A stretch of DNA of 64,000 nucleotides from NCBI RefSeq assembly GCF_003185655.1, contig NZ_QHJQ01000003.1, forward strand, positions 186,001 to 250,000, given 5' to 3'. Positions 47,501-54,111 of the stretch are shown in pieces. A model generated the notes under the pieces. It was given only the letters and a program-made list of their open reading frames with translations. It did no database searches and was not told the DNA's origin. Within the stretch, counting starts at the first letter, position 1; each line of letters opens with the position of its first letter. The translations under genes and the position numbers were made by a program. This DNA is from Coraliomargarita sinensis. Its GTDB lineage: Bacteria; Verrucomicrobiota; Verrucomicrobiia; Opitutales; Coraliomargaritaceae.

Positions 47501-50500
47501 CCTGTGCGCCATCAAGTGAAACACCGATGCCCATACCGGGCTCTGCGCCATCATCCAAAACATACTTGACGTCATGATGCAGGCTACTGTTCGCGAGTGC
47601 GAACTGAATTCGTTGCGCAGTCGCGCCGCCGACATTGCCCATGACGGCGCTGAACCAGAGCGTTGCTCCATCATCCATCAGTCCTCGGTTGACGAGTGCG
47701 CTCGCACTGATGGGGCGCGATGCATTGGCTCTCGACCATCCGAAGCCAAAGCCTCCCTCACTGTAAACCTTGAGACCCGACGCGGGCATGGTACTGTAGT
47801 TTAGAGTCGGCGAATCCATGAAATGATAAGGATTCAACGTCGTCCATGTACCCTCCAGGCCAATTTCGGTCGCGCCGGAGGCGCCGTCGAGGGTGCCCAC
47901 GGAATAGTCGAAGGGCTCGTAAATGGCCAGCCCGGTCGCGCCGGTGCCCACGGTGATGTCCACGCTGGCGCTGCTGACATTGCCTTCGCTATCCATCACT
48001 TCGAAGACGATGGTATCGGTTCCGGAATAGTTGCCGAACGCAGTATAAACCAAGTTGGGTGCTGTGCCGCTGAGAATGCCGTAATCAGGACCGCTGACCA
48101 CCGTGTAGGTCAGGGGATTCCCCTCGGGATCGGTTCCGGATAAAATCAATTGTGTCGGCACACCCGGATCCACCGTCAAAGTCTGGGGGCTTGCAGTCGG
48201 CGGATCATTCGGCGGCAGACTCCCGCCGATATCGTTCAGCGTCACCGCGACCGTGTCCGAGACTTCGGTCAACTTCCATTTGTCCGAAATCGTGACCTCG
48301 AAGAGATACTCACCAGGCGTGCCATCGAAAACCACCTCGGTCGATCCGGCCAGGGTCGATCCGTTGCGAACGAAGGTCACTTCCCCGGCTCCATGCACTT
48401 TGCGCCAAGTATAAACCAAATCAGCGCCAACCCGGTCGTAACCGAATGCGCGTAAGGTGGTGCGATCCTGAGGCAATGTGAGCACGGGATCCTCGGCAAC
48501 CATCATGTGAATCCCTTTCAGAGGAGCGAGCACCTCGGGATTCGTATCCGCCGCGATCGTATCCAGCGCCGACTGCGCGTAAGTCGGGAAATCGTTTTGA
48601 GCGATGAGATATTCAAGAAATTCGACCGTCTTTGGGTCCGGCTCCACGGATTCAAAGGAGGCCCCGTACAGCTCCAGCGCTTCGATCACAAATTTGTAGT
48701 CGCGTGTCTTTTTGTTGATGACGGTTTGCGCGAGAGGAACACCCTCGGCATAGCCGAACTTTTGCAGCGCCTTTACGCTCTCCTCTTGGACACTGCCCGA
48801 GAACATCCGATCGGCTGGGGCTTCATCATACGCCACCGGAATGATCGTGTCGGCCAGAGCCAGCACGTCCTCATTCGTCATCGTTGGATAGGTCTTTGCA
48901 ATCTGACTCCGGATCTTTCCTCTCGGATGACTCGCCGCTGCGCGCATGGCCGGATAGAGAAGATTTCGGTCGATCCCGACGAGGTCGTGCCCCCGAAGCA
49001 GACCACCGCCTTCCTCGTAATAAAGAATATTGATGATCTCAGCGTGGGTGAGATGCAAGGGGTCGTTCGGGTCCAGAGGCAGAATCGGCTTGCCCGCCGA
49101 AGCACAGGCTACCAGCAGAGCATCCACGTGTGGCATCAGCAATGCATTGGGGAATTTCTGAAGGCCCAGGGCGGCTGCGTATTGAACCAAATCTTCCGAA
49201 TCGGAAAGCAGACCAACGAGCAGAGGAATCGAATTCGCATCCTGAATCGCACCGAGTGCCTTACAGGCCCCCATGCGGTCTTGAAGAGCGGCATTTGTAT
49301 CGGTTGCCATGCTCTCCAGCGTCGGCAGCAAGGTCGCGTGCTCGGACGTGCGCAAGCCGATTTCCTCGGCGGCCCATTTCCGCGTCATCGGCGACCATGA
49401 ACCGAGGTCGCTCAGCAATTCATTGGTCGTCCGGGTGCTCGCATCGTAGCCACTGGAATTGGCCACATCATCCAACTCGGCGCTGGTCAGCCAATCCACG
49501 GGATCGCTGGTATTTTTCCCCGTGGCGTAAGTCTGGCGCAAAGGGGCGGCGTAAGGAAGCAGGCAAGCCATCGACATCTGGAACTGCTGGGGTTGGTAGC
49601 CCTCCTTTCCGTTGTCTTGCGCACCGCCGCCATTCTGGTAGGTGTTCAGGATGAACCGGCCATCCCAGGTACGGGCCAACTCGAAACGCCAGCGTTGCTC
49701 GGCAAAGAATTGAATCATGGATTGTTCCCCCCCGGCGTTCGCGCCGAGCGGTGTCCAAAGGTAATTGAGCCACGGACCCAGGTGTCCGGCGTCGAGGTTG
49801 TGGGCGGCGGAACCGGCCAGCGTCGCCCAGTAGTTGGCATCGTAATTGCGGCCATCCAGCATCTTGTAGCAAAGCGCCGCGATACCGTTCTTCCCGTTCT
49901 CGCCGTAGTAATCAAAGGGGCGCATTTCACCGTAAGGGATCCCGCCCCGGTCGACGTAGCCCTTGTAGAATTTCGTGACACGCCCGATGGCATCCTCGAC
50001 ACGCTGGTCGGTGATACCCGCTTCACGGGCCAGGGTGAGCCCGTAAAAGTTCTGCATATTGGCACTATTGATGGTGCCGTAACCGATTCCGTAGGGACCG
50101 TTGAAGTTACCTTCTGCATCCGGCTTCGTCAGCTGGTGTCCCGTGGTGCCGAACATACTTTGCCCATTGGCACACGCGGTGGCGTAGGCACGCATCGAAT
50201 CATAGACCGCCGGATCGCCAGTCGCCAAATAATACTCCGAAATCGCCCACAGTTTGAAGCCATAGACCCAGCCATCCTTAGGCTGATCGGGGACCCATCC
50301 CGCCATGATCGCATCAATCTCCGCCTGGGGCAGGATCAGCTCGTGCGCCCATTGCTGGGCAAGAGTCATCCGCGCGTCGTTGTTGGCATAAGCGGGGTTA
50401 TTTCCGGCCAAAAGGGTGACCAATTGTAAACTCCACGCATCCTTGGTTCCGTTCGCCAGGATGGTATCAAGTCCTTTTTCCAGAACCGCCGCCGACTTGG

Positions 50501-50993
50501 GACAGTTGTAGGGTGCGGTCGCGCTGTAAGCCCCCAGGGTTTCGAGCGTCAGCGACATGGTCGAGGTCGTACCGGCACGCCAAACCAGTAGCTTCAGAAT
50601 CGCCGGATTGTTGGCCTCCGCGGCGGAAATTGCGTCCGCAAGCTCCTTGCGCGCATCGCGACTAAAAGCGACTGGCGCGGCCCCCGTTCCCTCCGCGCCG
50701 AGAATGACGTCTCCTACCTGAAAAATCCCGTCGGCCGGCGAGCCCGCATGCACCTCCATGACCTCGATTTGCCGGGCGTCCTTGGTGTCCCAGCCATCGT
50801 GTTTCGATAGATGATTGGGGCGGTACATCCAGCCGGTCATCCCGGTCGGCCCGAGGTTCCAGCTTTTGTCGTCCAAGCGGACGTCGCCATTGGTCAGATC
50901 GGGAATCTGTGCGCTGGCAGCGCAGGTTAAAAATAATAGGGCGGCAGTGAATAGCCGGACGTGCCGGGCCATTAGGCAGAGGTATTGCTTCAT
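35556..50993 (-). CDS. Giant secreted GH16 glycoside hydrolase with DUF6288-like N-terminus (5145 residues)
   Basis: One uninterrupted frame. Signal peptide (about 8-28). DUF6288-like region with PDZ-like part and helical barrel (to about 560), then HEAT-like repeats (to about 820). PASTA-like domain (about 1377-1442). Five Ig-like repeats starting D-I-x-DD. Three GKAGY modules (about 1777-1981, 2298-2498, 3104-3308). Sixteen cadherin/He_PIG-like repeats (VSGPAWLSVA, DGTLSGTP, DVGANSF), twelve before and four after the enzyme. GH16 domain (about 3818-4060) with catalytic ECDIME (Glu3931, Asp3933, Glu3936). LamG-like domain (about 4374-4524). No PEP-CTERM or other anchor at the end. GH16 with this ExDxxE motif covers laminarinases and agarases. 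Likely acts on the cell surface or extracellularly on algal beta-glucan or galactan. FecR-like and ECF sigma genes lie upstream. Confidence 0.88.
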   Translation of the reverse strand: MKQYLCLMARHVRLFTAALLFLTCAASAQIPDLTNGDVRLDDKSWNLGPTGMTGWMYRPNHLSKHDGWDTKDARQIEVMEVHAGSPADGIFQVGDVILGAEGTGAAPVAFSRDARKELADAISAAEANNPAILKLLVWRAGTTSTMSLTLETLGAYSATAPYNCPKSAAVLEKGLDTILANGTKDAWSLQLVTLLAGNNPAYANNDARMTLAQQWAHELILPQAEIDAIMAGWVPDQPKDGWVYGFKLWAISEYYLATGDPAVYDSMRAYATACANGQSMFGTTGHQLTKPDAEGNFNGPYGIGYGTINSANMQNFYGLTLAREAGITDQRVEDAIGRVTKFYKGYVDRGGIPYGEMRPFDYYGENGKNGIAALCYKMLDGRNYDANYWATLAGSAAHNLDAGHLGPWLNYLWTPLGANAGGEQSMIQFFAEQRWRFELARTWDGRFILNTYQNGGGAQDNGKEGYQPQQFQMSMACLLPYAAPLRQTYATGKNTSDPVDWLTSAELDDVANSSGYDASTRTTNELLSDLGSWSPMTRKWAAEEIGLRTSEHATLLPTLESMATDTNAALQDRMGACKALGAIQDANSIPLLVGLLSDSEDLVQYAAALGLQKFPNALLMPHVDALLVACASAGKPILPLDPNDPLHLTHAEIINILYYEEGGGLLRGHDLVGIDRNLLYPAMRAAASHPRGKIRSQIAKTYPTMTNEDVLALADTIIPVAYDEAPADRMFSGSVQEESVKALQKFGYAEGVPLAQTVINKKTRDYKFVIEALELYGASFESVEPDPKTVEFLEYLIAQNDFPTYAQSALDTIAADTNPEVLAPLKGIHMMVAEDPVLTLPQDRTTLRAFGYDRVGADLVYTWRKVHGAGEVTFVRNGSTLAGSTEVVFDGTPGEYLFEVTISDKWKLTEVSDTVAVTLNDIGGSLPPNDPPTASPQTLTVDPGVPTQLILSGTDPEGNPLTYTVVSGPDYGILSGTAPNLVYTAFGNYSGTDTIVFEVMDSEGNVSSASVDITVGTGATGLAIYEPFDYSVGTLDGASGATEIGLEGTWTTLNPYHFMDSPTLNYSTMPASGLKVYSEGGFGFGWSRANASRPISASALVNRGLMDDGATLWFSAVMGNVGGATAQRIQFALANSSLHHDVKYVLDDGAEPGMGIGVSLDGAQAYAAQFYDSSNTTPLTGSWDVEVAGQLNDDTPRLVVGKIVWGGSEDLVEIYLPYEDMVLPAQPSSTLVANLDQSKLDVLTFATGSGGSNVTYIDEIRFGATAHSVLQGTVDMTADTSAPTPNPMSFDIAPTPVGGSSISMTATPAHDTMEVEYYFSCTAGGGNDSGWQDSNVYTDTGLTPGVQYSYTVKARDKYPNLNETAASAAASATIPSQGTVPSVLGMEQSMAEAMITDAGMAVGTVTSAASYSVTVPAGHILSQTPSGPSASAYGTSVDLEVSIGQDPALPTLSHLDITDDTLGYPVDLATPITYTLKFSEAMDLSSIGAEDFVNLTGYPIAIGTIAQVSPEEVTVEVTAAGTEAGSIILAIAQGAVILDAQGDALNTTSSIADDTSITVISGNPTLAGGDIVDDRSGADVSFYSLVNYTVSFSEDMDAATVDAADFSNAGTASISIGAITETSPGVFTVDVTPTTVGSLQLQVSAGAVLTDTDGFALDTASAIVDDTTITVFEVNVAPVWDANPVNEADAIQGEAYSGTLADDASDANTGDTLTFAKVSGPAWLSVASDGTLSGTPTMGDVGVNDFIVNVTDGIIASPVETTLKITVTPSASYEGFIFGESSLISNGSNFNLSVYPGKAGYNGDLAGTFGDGTVEAYALFNNAVTGTPGSVNTYASGGSAITLDTWSAVASFAEFERGDVWTSNDPDSQTANFGGTTETISGAYEANGTIDISSYSSGTVYVLLGGWDTPFDLSLTMNGSGQTSIVESMPQIDPPGSRNLYVVALSFYNPNQNYDSITYAYTGSTASRARFMGVVVDATVGSGGDTTPPTLAASDIVDDRSGANVTENNLVTYTLTFSEDMDAASVDAADFGNAGTSAITIGTITETTAGVFSVEVTPTSAGSLQLEVVTGAVLTDTAGNALDTSVAIVDDTTITVDVATNNPPSFTTDPIAGMDATEDALYSDTIAGSATDADTGDTLSYAKVSGPAWLAVAANGDLSGTPDNSDVGANSFTVNVDDGNGGSDTATLNITVINTNDAPVFTVDPIVGSSATEGVAYADTIAGSASDEDTGDTLTYVKVSGPAWLNVAADGALSGAPGSADVGANAFTVSVTDGIIATPVEASLNIEVNAAAPSVGLSFGTSTLISDNSNFNLSVYPGKAGYDGDAVGTFGDGTVEAYALFNNAVTGSPGSVNTYASSGSGITMDNWTAVAAFADFDRGDVWTSNDPDSQAANFGGTTETISGAYEANGSIDISGYTSGTVYVLLGGYDTPFDLSLTMNGAGQTPITENMPQVDPPPSRNMYVVAWSFGNEGQAYDSITYNYTGSVANRSRFMGVVVDGSTGGGSDTTAPTLASTDIVDDQSGANVTESTMVTYTVTFSEDMDEATVDASDFSNAGSSSLTIGAITETAAGVFTVEATPTSAGSLQLQVSAGAVLSDPAGNGLDTTAAIADDTIITVDEVNVAPAWSTNPVNEASATEDAAYSSTLADDASDGNAGDTLSFAKVSGPAWLTVAVDGTLSGTPSNADVGANSFTVSVTDGIVATPVEATLNITVINTNDAPVFTVEPISGSDATEDAAYSSSISGSATDEDAGATLTYAKVSGPSWLSVTADGTLSGTPSNADVGANSFTVSVTDGIIASPVEATLNITVINTNDAPVFTVDPIAGGDATEDALYSGSIAGTALDDDGNPLTYAKVSGPAWLSVASDGTLSGTPINSDVGSNSFIVTVTDGVIATPVEATLNITVLNTNDAPVFTSDPIAGADATEDALYGETLAGTATDADTGDTLTFSKLSGPAWLAVNANGALSGVPAQSDVGVNSFTVQVDDGNGGTDTATLNITVVDVNDAPVFAVDPITGANATADEAYAGSISGSATDEDPADSLTYSLVSGPAWLNVATDGALSGTPSSTDEGLNAFTVQVDDGNGGSDTATLNITVDPAVVASASVTFGASTMISSDTNFTLSVYPGKAGYNGDASGTFGDGTVEAYALAKNTVLGGSYAEHQIGFYATGGSSITIDSYNGATTFANFDRGDVWTNSDPDTAPADFGGSTETISGGYEVSGTIDISAYESGTVYVLLGGWDTPFDLSLTMNGSGQSPIVEAMPQIDPPASRNMYVVAFAFENIGQAYSSITYAYTGSVQNRARFMGVIVDGAQGSGGGDTTAPTLSSADIVDDGSGADVTANTLVSYTLSFSEDMDAATVDAADFGNAGTAAVTIGAVTETSPGVFTVEATPTTTGSLQLQVAAGAVLTDAAGNALDTAIAIADDTTITVVEANAAPAWSSNPVNETDAIEDSAYSSTLADDASDTNAGDTLTFVKVSGPAWLSVAADGTLSGTPSNADVGANSFTVSVSDSIAAPVQATLNITVLNTNDAPVFTADPIDGGGATEGLAYSGSLAGTATDDDAGAALTYAKVSGPSWLSVAPDGSLSGTPSNADVGANSFTVSVTDGIIATPVEATLNITVFNTNNAPVFTTDPITGPDASEDSLYNETLAGSATDEDAGDSLSFSKLSGPAWLAVNTNGTLSGVPTQSDVGANSFGVQVDDGNGGTDTATLNITVLNVNDAPVFTADPITGSDATENTAYSGTIAGSATDEDPGTTLTFAKVSGPAWLSVATDGTLSGTPANTDVGANSFTVSVSDGIATPVEATLNITVNAAAGDGSSIPPTWSEEFEGTGQADPNVWWYESGYQRNNELQYYTDQNGWQENGMFVIEAREETTTSGPDTYNYTSSSIKTEGNYSWQYGRAQIRAKIPVFAGMWPAIWTVGDTGEWPYNGECDIMEYYQSKILANCAVGAGERWTAKWDASNRTIASLKAVDPNWENEFHIWTMQWDEDYVRLYCDNILMNEIPQSWLVNNGSYGGAPSEPFKQPHSLWLNLAVGGDGGGSVGSTTFPKRYYVDYWRIWEGATSNVAPTDITISSSSVEENLPAGTVVGELTAIDADPAEVFRYSLVAGAGDTDNALFSIPEFVSDSTTLGQLTTAVPLNFDNGATRSVRVRVTDIEGATYEKVLTITVVPESDILVSTSSVSVPEGGTQTFDVKLRYLPASDVTVNVSNASGDTDLAVQSGSSLTFTPSNATTWQQVTLAAAEDADVSNGTATILCEDPGGVFASATVTATEVENDNQSPIVEAGTNDTVYLSGSGGGSVTAGAAIYLDAGLYDGANTTWEDSLGLWNAALDPEVSFVADAGSALAAITSAYEFPGGLLGTGGASGTSLQDMGVDRGPITLELWFKPDASASYPTNGQVLWETGGGTGLGIFYNNGFVETAHDSSQGKISADVSGLTNDFIQVVVTYDPLVSGGNYHLYINGSLAASGSRSDPDMCGSDAAGLGKRGGSNTGGAGNGDANTESFDGQIAIFRSYHNQILSEAEVSANYDATAGTSAQATLAGSVTEPDGESYTATWTMTSGPAPVAFADVNSPATTASFGVEGTYLLRLTADDGTSVPGFDEVTITVETAAGNSAPTWATDPVDEVDATEDAAYSSSLADDASDVDTGDALTFAKVSGPAWLNVAGDGTLSGTPTNADVGANSFTVSVSDSIAAPVEATLNITVINTNDAPVFTADPITGAGATDGIAYSSTLTGTASDVDAGDSLSYAKVSGPAWLSVATGGALSGTPSSGDVGLNSFTVSVSDGNGGSDTAVLEITLAQANRAPVFTADPIAGSDATEDGAYSGTLTGTASDPDAGDTLSYSKVSGPLWLIVNNDGSLAGTPLNADVGANSFTVSVSDGNGGSDTATLEITVVNVNDAPVWSADPIIGADASEGQAYSGSISATDEDSGASLSYAKVSGPAWLSVAVNGSLSGTPGVADVGPNSFTVSVSDGIAPAVTATLEIEVIATSVADYAYAETLIAGTVSGTIPDTFSSDNVYEVITETESNGKPTDRTSYLEHKWEFDVLGGDTVSFQIEAHHSANGEGDDFTFAYSTTGVDGVYTDMLTVTKTADDDTPQSFTLPAGTSGIVHVRVLDTDTSAGNRNLDSLFVDEMYILSESTAP

Positions 50994-51451
50994 AGTCAGT
51001 AGATTTAGGGGGTATACGTGTAGATTGAGATAAACCTACATTTCCCCCTAATAACGAGACTGCCCGATGTGTGACATGGTTTTTCAAAAAAGCAGGCAAA
51101 TGCTGGTATCGCGCTGACGCACGAGTGGCTTTTTCCAGCGAGAGAGGATTGCTTGAATTCAGACGCCCCCACAAGGCGCCATGGCCTGGCGCTTCCCGGG
51201 CTTACGCGCGTTTAGGCCGAAATCCGGTTTCGGGCCGGTAGAAAGGTAGGGACGCCCTGCCCACCAGGCGTCCGGTTCCGAATGGCGAATGAGTACCAGA
51301 TTTCAGCCCCGATCTCTGGGAACCCGAAATTTAAAAGCCTTTATTCGGAATTTGACCGGCACAGGCATGTTCCGGCTCCAAAATGCTGCGGCCCGCTTTG
51401 TCCGGGATTGAGCGGCGGAAGTACGCCCCAAACCGACCTTGTCCGGGAAAA
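50994..51451. other. Leader region upstream of the giant gene with a REP-like hairpin
   Basis: 458 bases without a gene between the giant GH16 gene and the FecR-like gene. GGTAGGGACGCCCTGCC... at 51246-51273 forms a 7-bp stem (GGACGCC 51250-51256 / GGCGTCC 51267-51273) and starts like the RAYT-linked REP units (GGTAGGGACG), so it may be a distant relative. CTTTGTCCGGGATTGAGCGGCGG (51398-51420) and CTTGTCCGGGA (51438-51448) are near-repeats. No clear promoter was identified. Confidence 0.45.
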
Positions 51452-52921
51452 CTATTCGACCAGCGTCAGCATGATTGCCGACAAATGGGTTCGCTCCGCT
51501 CCGGAGGGAACATGGATCACCAAGGAATCCCCTGAAAAATCGTACTCGATCTCCTTGATATAGTACTCCCGCCCCGGACCGCGGTCCTTACGTATAAACG
51601 TATCGATATTTTCGCTTTCCGGATTCCATTGGTGGATTGGACTGCCGGACATGGTCGCGTCCTCGTAAATACGTATCGGGGAATACGGCCCATCCGTTCT
51701 CCTAACCACATTGCAGAAAAGGGTGAGACGGTATTTATCCGCCTGTGATGACTTCAACCATGCACCCAGGTTGCTCAATTGGACAACCGCCCCCTGCTCC
51801 GAGGTACCCGGGATACGGAACCCGTAAGACTGCGCGGCCTTAACTTCGACAGGTCTCCACGCTTTGGTCGTCAAGCCACCATTGAGAATCGCATCTTCCG
51901 GGGTATCGCTTTTTCCCCGACCAAAGGTGTGGCCACCGGCCCAGGTCGCCCGAACCGGGCTGTTCGCCAGTTGATGACTGCCATGTGACCCGGTAACATT
52001 CTGCCATTTTGCCGAATAAGGACGGGTCGAATTTATGATTACCGCCTCTTCCTCCCGCTCGATAAAATTGAGTCCGAGCCGCTTTGGTGCTGTCGTCACA
52101 TAGAACCCCATATCGGCCACGCCGACTAAAGGCCGCCAATCCAGCCCCTCCACCATAAGCGACTGCCCTGCGCTGATAACTTTCGAACGGGCCACATCCT
52201 GCGCCGACGTCATACGCGCCTTCCCATCAAACACATCCAGCCGGGTACCCGTCTTTTCATCGACAAAAACACCGAGTATGGTGCCAATGTCGACAATCTC
52301 TCCGTTCGGGACTGAGATACGGACCGGGTCGCCCTCCAGTTCGGCCCAAATGCTGCCTTTTGTCAGTGAAAGCCGGTCACGCGCCCCGACAAGCAATTCA
52401 GCCGGACCTTTCAACGCGAAGCGGTTATCCTCGGATTTGAACTCAACGACCCCTCCCTCCGGCAGCACGATTTGATCGCCCGCCGAGATCCACTTGCTGG
52501 ACGGGGAGAAATCCCCTCTCTCCACGCCATCGACGAACACCACCTCAAACACCCCGGCCTTCGTCGTGAACAGCACCGCCATGACCGCGGCAAGAGCCAA
52601 CATTGCCGCCAAAGCATAGTATTTGAATGCCCATCGGCTCGATGGCTTTTCATTGGAGCTGTCGGCCGAAGTGGCTGGCGGTTCCTGCTCAAAAACGATA
52701 GCCTCGCCGGATGCTTCCAAGCGCTCGCCCGAGGCAGCATTGACTTCATCACGGAGTGCAGCATCGAACATTTGCATTTCCATGTAGCAACGACGGGCCG
52801 CCTTATCCGAGGCCAGCGCTTCGTTAAAGCGCTTCAGATCCCCTGACGTTGCTTCGCCGTTCAGGACGCGCTCAACCAGAGCCCGAAAGTCTTCGGCGTT
52901 ATTATGGAAGTTAGTGTTCAT
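51452..52921 (-). CDS. FecR-like transmembrane regulator
   Basis: 489 residues. A cytoplasmic N-terminal helical part (residues 1-90, with EDFRALVERVLNGEATSGDL) of the anti-sigma type is followed by one transmembrane helix (about 99-119). Then comes a periplasmic FecR domain (about 125-260, containing GDQIVLPEGGVVEFKSEDNR and the block VPNGEIVDIGTILGVFVDEKTGTRLDVFDG) and a ~220-residue C-terminal domain I do not recognise, possibly a LamG-like sandwich. It follows the ECF sigma gene by 55 nt, so the pair probably forms a cell-surface signalling unit. The giant GH16 gene is next on the same strand, a plausible target. Confidence 0.85.
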   Translation of the reverse strand: MNTNFHNNAEDFRALVERVLNGEATSGDLKRFNEALASDKAARRCYMEMQMFDAALRDEVNAASGERLEASGEAIVFEQEPPATSADSSNEKPSSRWAFKYYALAAMLALAAVMAVLFTTKAGVFEVVFVDGVERGDFSPSSKWISAGDQIVLPEGGVVEFKSEDNRFALKGPAELLVGARDRLSLTKGSIWAELEGDPVRISVPNGEIVDIGTILGVFVDEKTGTRLDVFDGKARMTSAQDVARSKVISAGQSLMVEGLDWRPLVGVADMGFYVTTAPKRLGLNFIEREEEAVIINSTRPYSAKWQNVTGSHGSHQLANSPVRATWAGGHTFGRGKSDTPEDAILNGGLTTKAWRPVEVKAAQSYGFRIPGTSEQGAVVQLSNLGAWLKSSQADKYRLTLFCNVVRRTDGPYSPIRIYEDATMSGSPIHQWNPESENIDTFIRKDRGPGREYYIKEIEYDFSGDSLVIHVPSGAERTHLSAIMLTLVE

Positions 52922-52976
52922 TTGTTAATAAATAGCAAAAAGAGCCAAACTGTGACTCATCATTTAATAAATTTTA

Positions 52977-53555
52977 TCATTCAGCCGGTTTGGTCATGCA
53001 TTCTTTGAGCAACATTCGTATGCGCGAAACCGCTTTCCGGACGGCCACATGACTTCGACCATAGTCCTCGGCGACTTGTTTGAGAGTTTTGCCCTTCCCG
53101 TAAACGGCATACAGGAGCTTGAACTGCGGTGGGCTGATTTTCGACAAGCAGGTCTTGAGGCGCTGCAACTGAGGTTGAATCTCCTCGTAGTAGCCCACCG
53201 ACTCGACGGTGAGCATTTCGATCACTTCGTCTGAATCGATAAGCCCTCTGGATTTTTTGACCTGCCTGAAGTAGTGGAGGCAGCAGTAACGGACGACCTG
53301 GGCCGCCCAGGCCCTGAAGTTGGTTCCCGGTTCAAACTTCGATTGATTCTGAACCAGATACAGGTTCGCGTTTTGTAGAATATCCTGAACATCGGAGGGA
53401 GGAACTCCGATAGTACGTATCAGGGCATGCAGAAATTGCTGCTCTCGAGAGATCAACTCACTGAAAGACTTTTGCTCATCGGAAAATTCCGATTTCGATC
53501 CATCATGTCTGCTATGGCTTACGCCCATCGTTAACGCTGTAAATGATGATGCCAA
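52977..53555 (-). CDS. ECF-type RNA polymerase sigma factor
   Basis: 192 residues of the planctomycete/verrucomicrobial ECF kind. Region 2 spans about 30-105 (DVQDILQNANLYLVQNQSKF and NFRAWAAQVVRYCCLHYFR). Region 4 spans about 130-185 (LKISPPQFKLLYAVYGKGKT with a helix-turn-helix VAEDYGRSHVAVRKAVSRIR). An ATG at 53528 (MGVSHS) is an alternative start. No own terminator separates it from the FecR-like gene 55 nt downstream. It should be held or activated by that transmembrane partner in response to an outside signal. Confidence 0.9.
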   Translation of the reverse strand: MASSFTALTMGVSHSRHDGSKSEFSDEQKSFSELISREQQFLHALIRTIGVPPSDVQDILQNANLYLVQNQSKFEPGTNFRAWAAQVVRYCCLHYFRQVKKSRGLIDSDEVIEMLTVESVGYYEEIQPQLQRLKTCLSKISPPQFKLLYAVYGKGKTLKQVAEDYGRSHVAVRKAVSRIRMLLKECMTKPAE

Positions 53556-53682
53556 CGATATGTCAAGAGACCACTATTAGGAGATGACTTAAGAAAACGT
53601 AAATTTTTTCTTCAAGCAGCGCTCTTGCGATAACAGCTGGTTGGTTTACTGCAAAATCCTTCGTTCGGCTAAACAGACATTA

Positions 53683-53758
53683 GACCAAATGGCACTAACT
53701 TACGCGCCCTTATCAATCGAGAGTGATCAGTAGAAGCGACACTCCTTTCGCTTCTACT
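53683..53758. repeat. Palindromic intergenic element (copy 2, partial)
   Basis: Contains CAAATGGCACTAAC near 53686 and a hairpin AGTAGAAGCGA (53729-53739) / TCGCTTCTACT (53748-53758). Both blocks resemble the element at 18150-18305 but only one arm is present. Confidence 0.4.
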
Positions 53759-53799
53759 CCGGGCTCTCGAGAGGTTGTTGGATTATCACATTACACGAT

Positions 53800-54003
53800 T
53801 CAGTAATGCGGCGGTTTTTCATCCGGTTGCATTTGGCCGGCGCCGCCACTCTGTTCCAGAGATTCGATACGCTCTTCCATTTTGTTTAGCTGCTTGCGCA
53901 GGATGTCGATCGTCCGCTGCTGCCAATACACCTCGACATCCTGAGACTCGATATGTTTTTCCAGCTGGGTGATCGCGGCTTTGAGTTCATCAATTTCCTG
54001 CAT
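53800..54003 (-). CDS. slyX: SlyX-like coiled-coil protein
   Basis: 67 residues from ATG 54003 (an extension to 54039 is less likely). It is almost wholly a coiled coil (MQEIDELKAAITQLEKHIES, ending MEERIESLE) with a short Gly/Gln linker and the C-terminal PPHY that typifies SlyX proteins. Function of SlyX is poorly known. It is divergent from the PilT-like gene at 54112 with ~110 nt between them. Confidence 0.7.
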   Translation of the reverse strand: MQEIDELKAAITQLEKHIESQDVEVYWQQRTIDILRKQLNKMEERIESLEQSGGAGQMQPDEKPPHY

Positions 54004-54111
54004 GTGCAAATTTGATGCGCAATCGTTACCGGTATTCAAACTTCTATTTTAAGAGTCCAAGCTGATAAATTTTCGTGGACTAGGTTAGTCGAATCATAAT
54101 GATGGCGAGTC

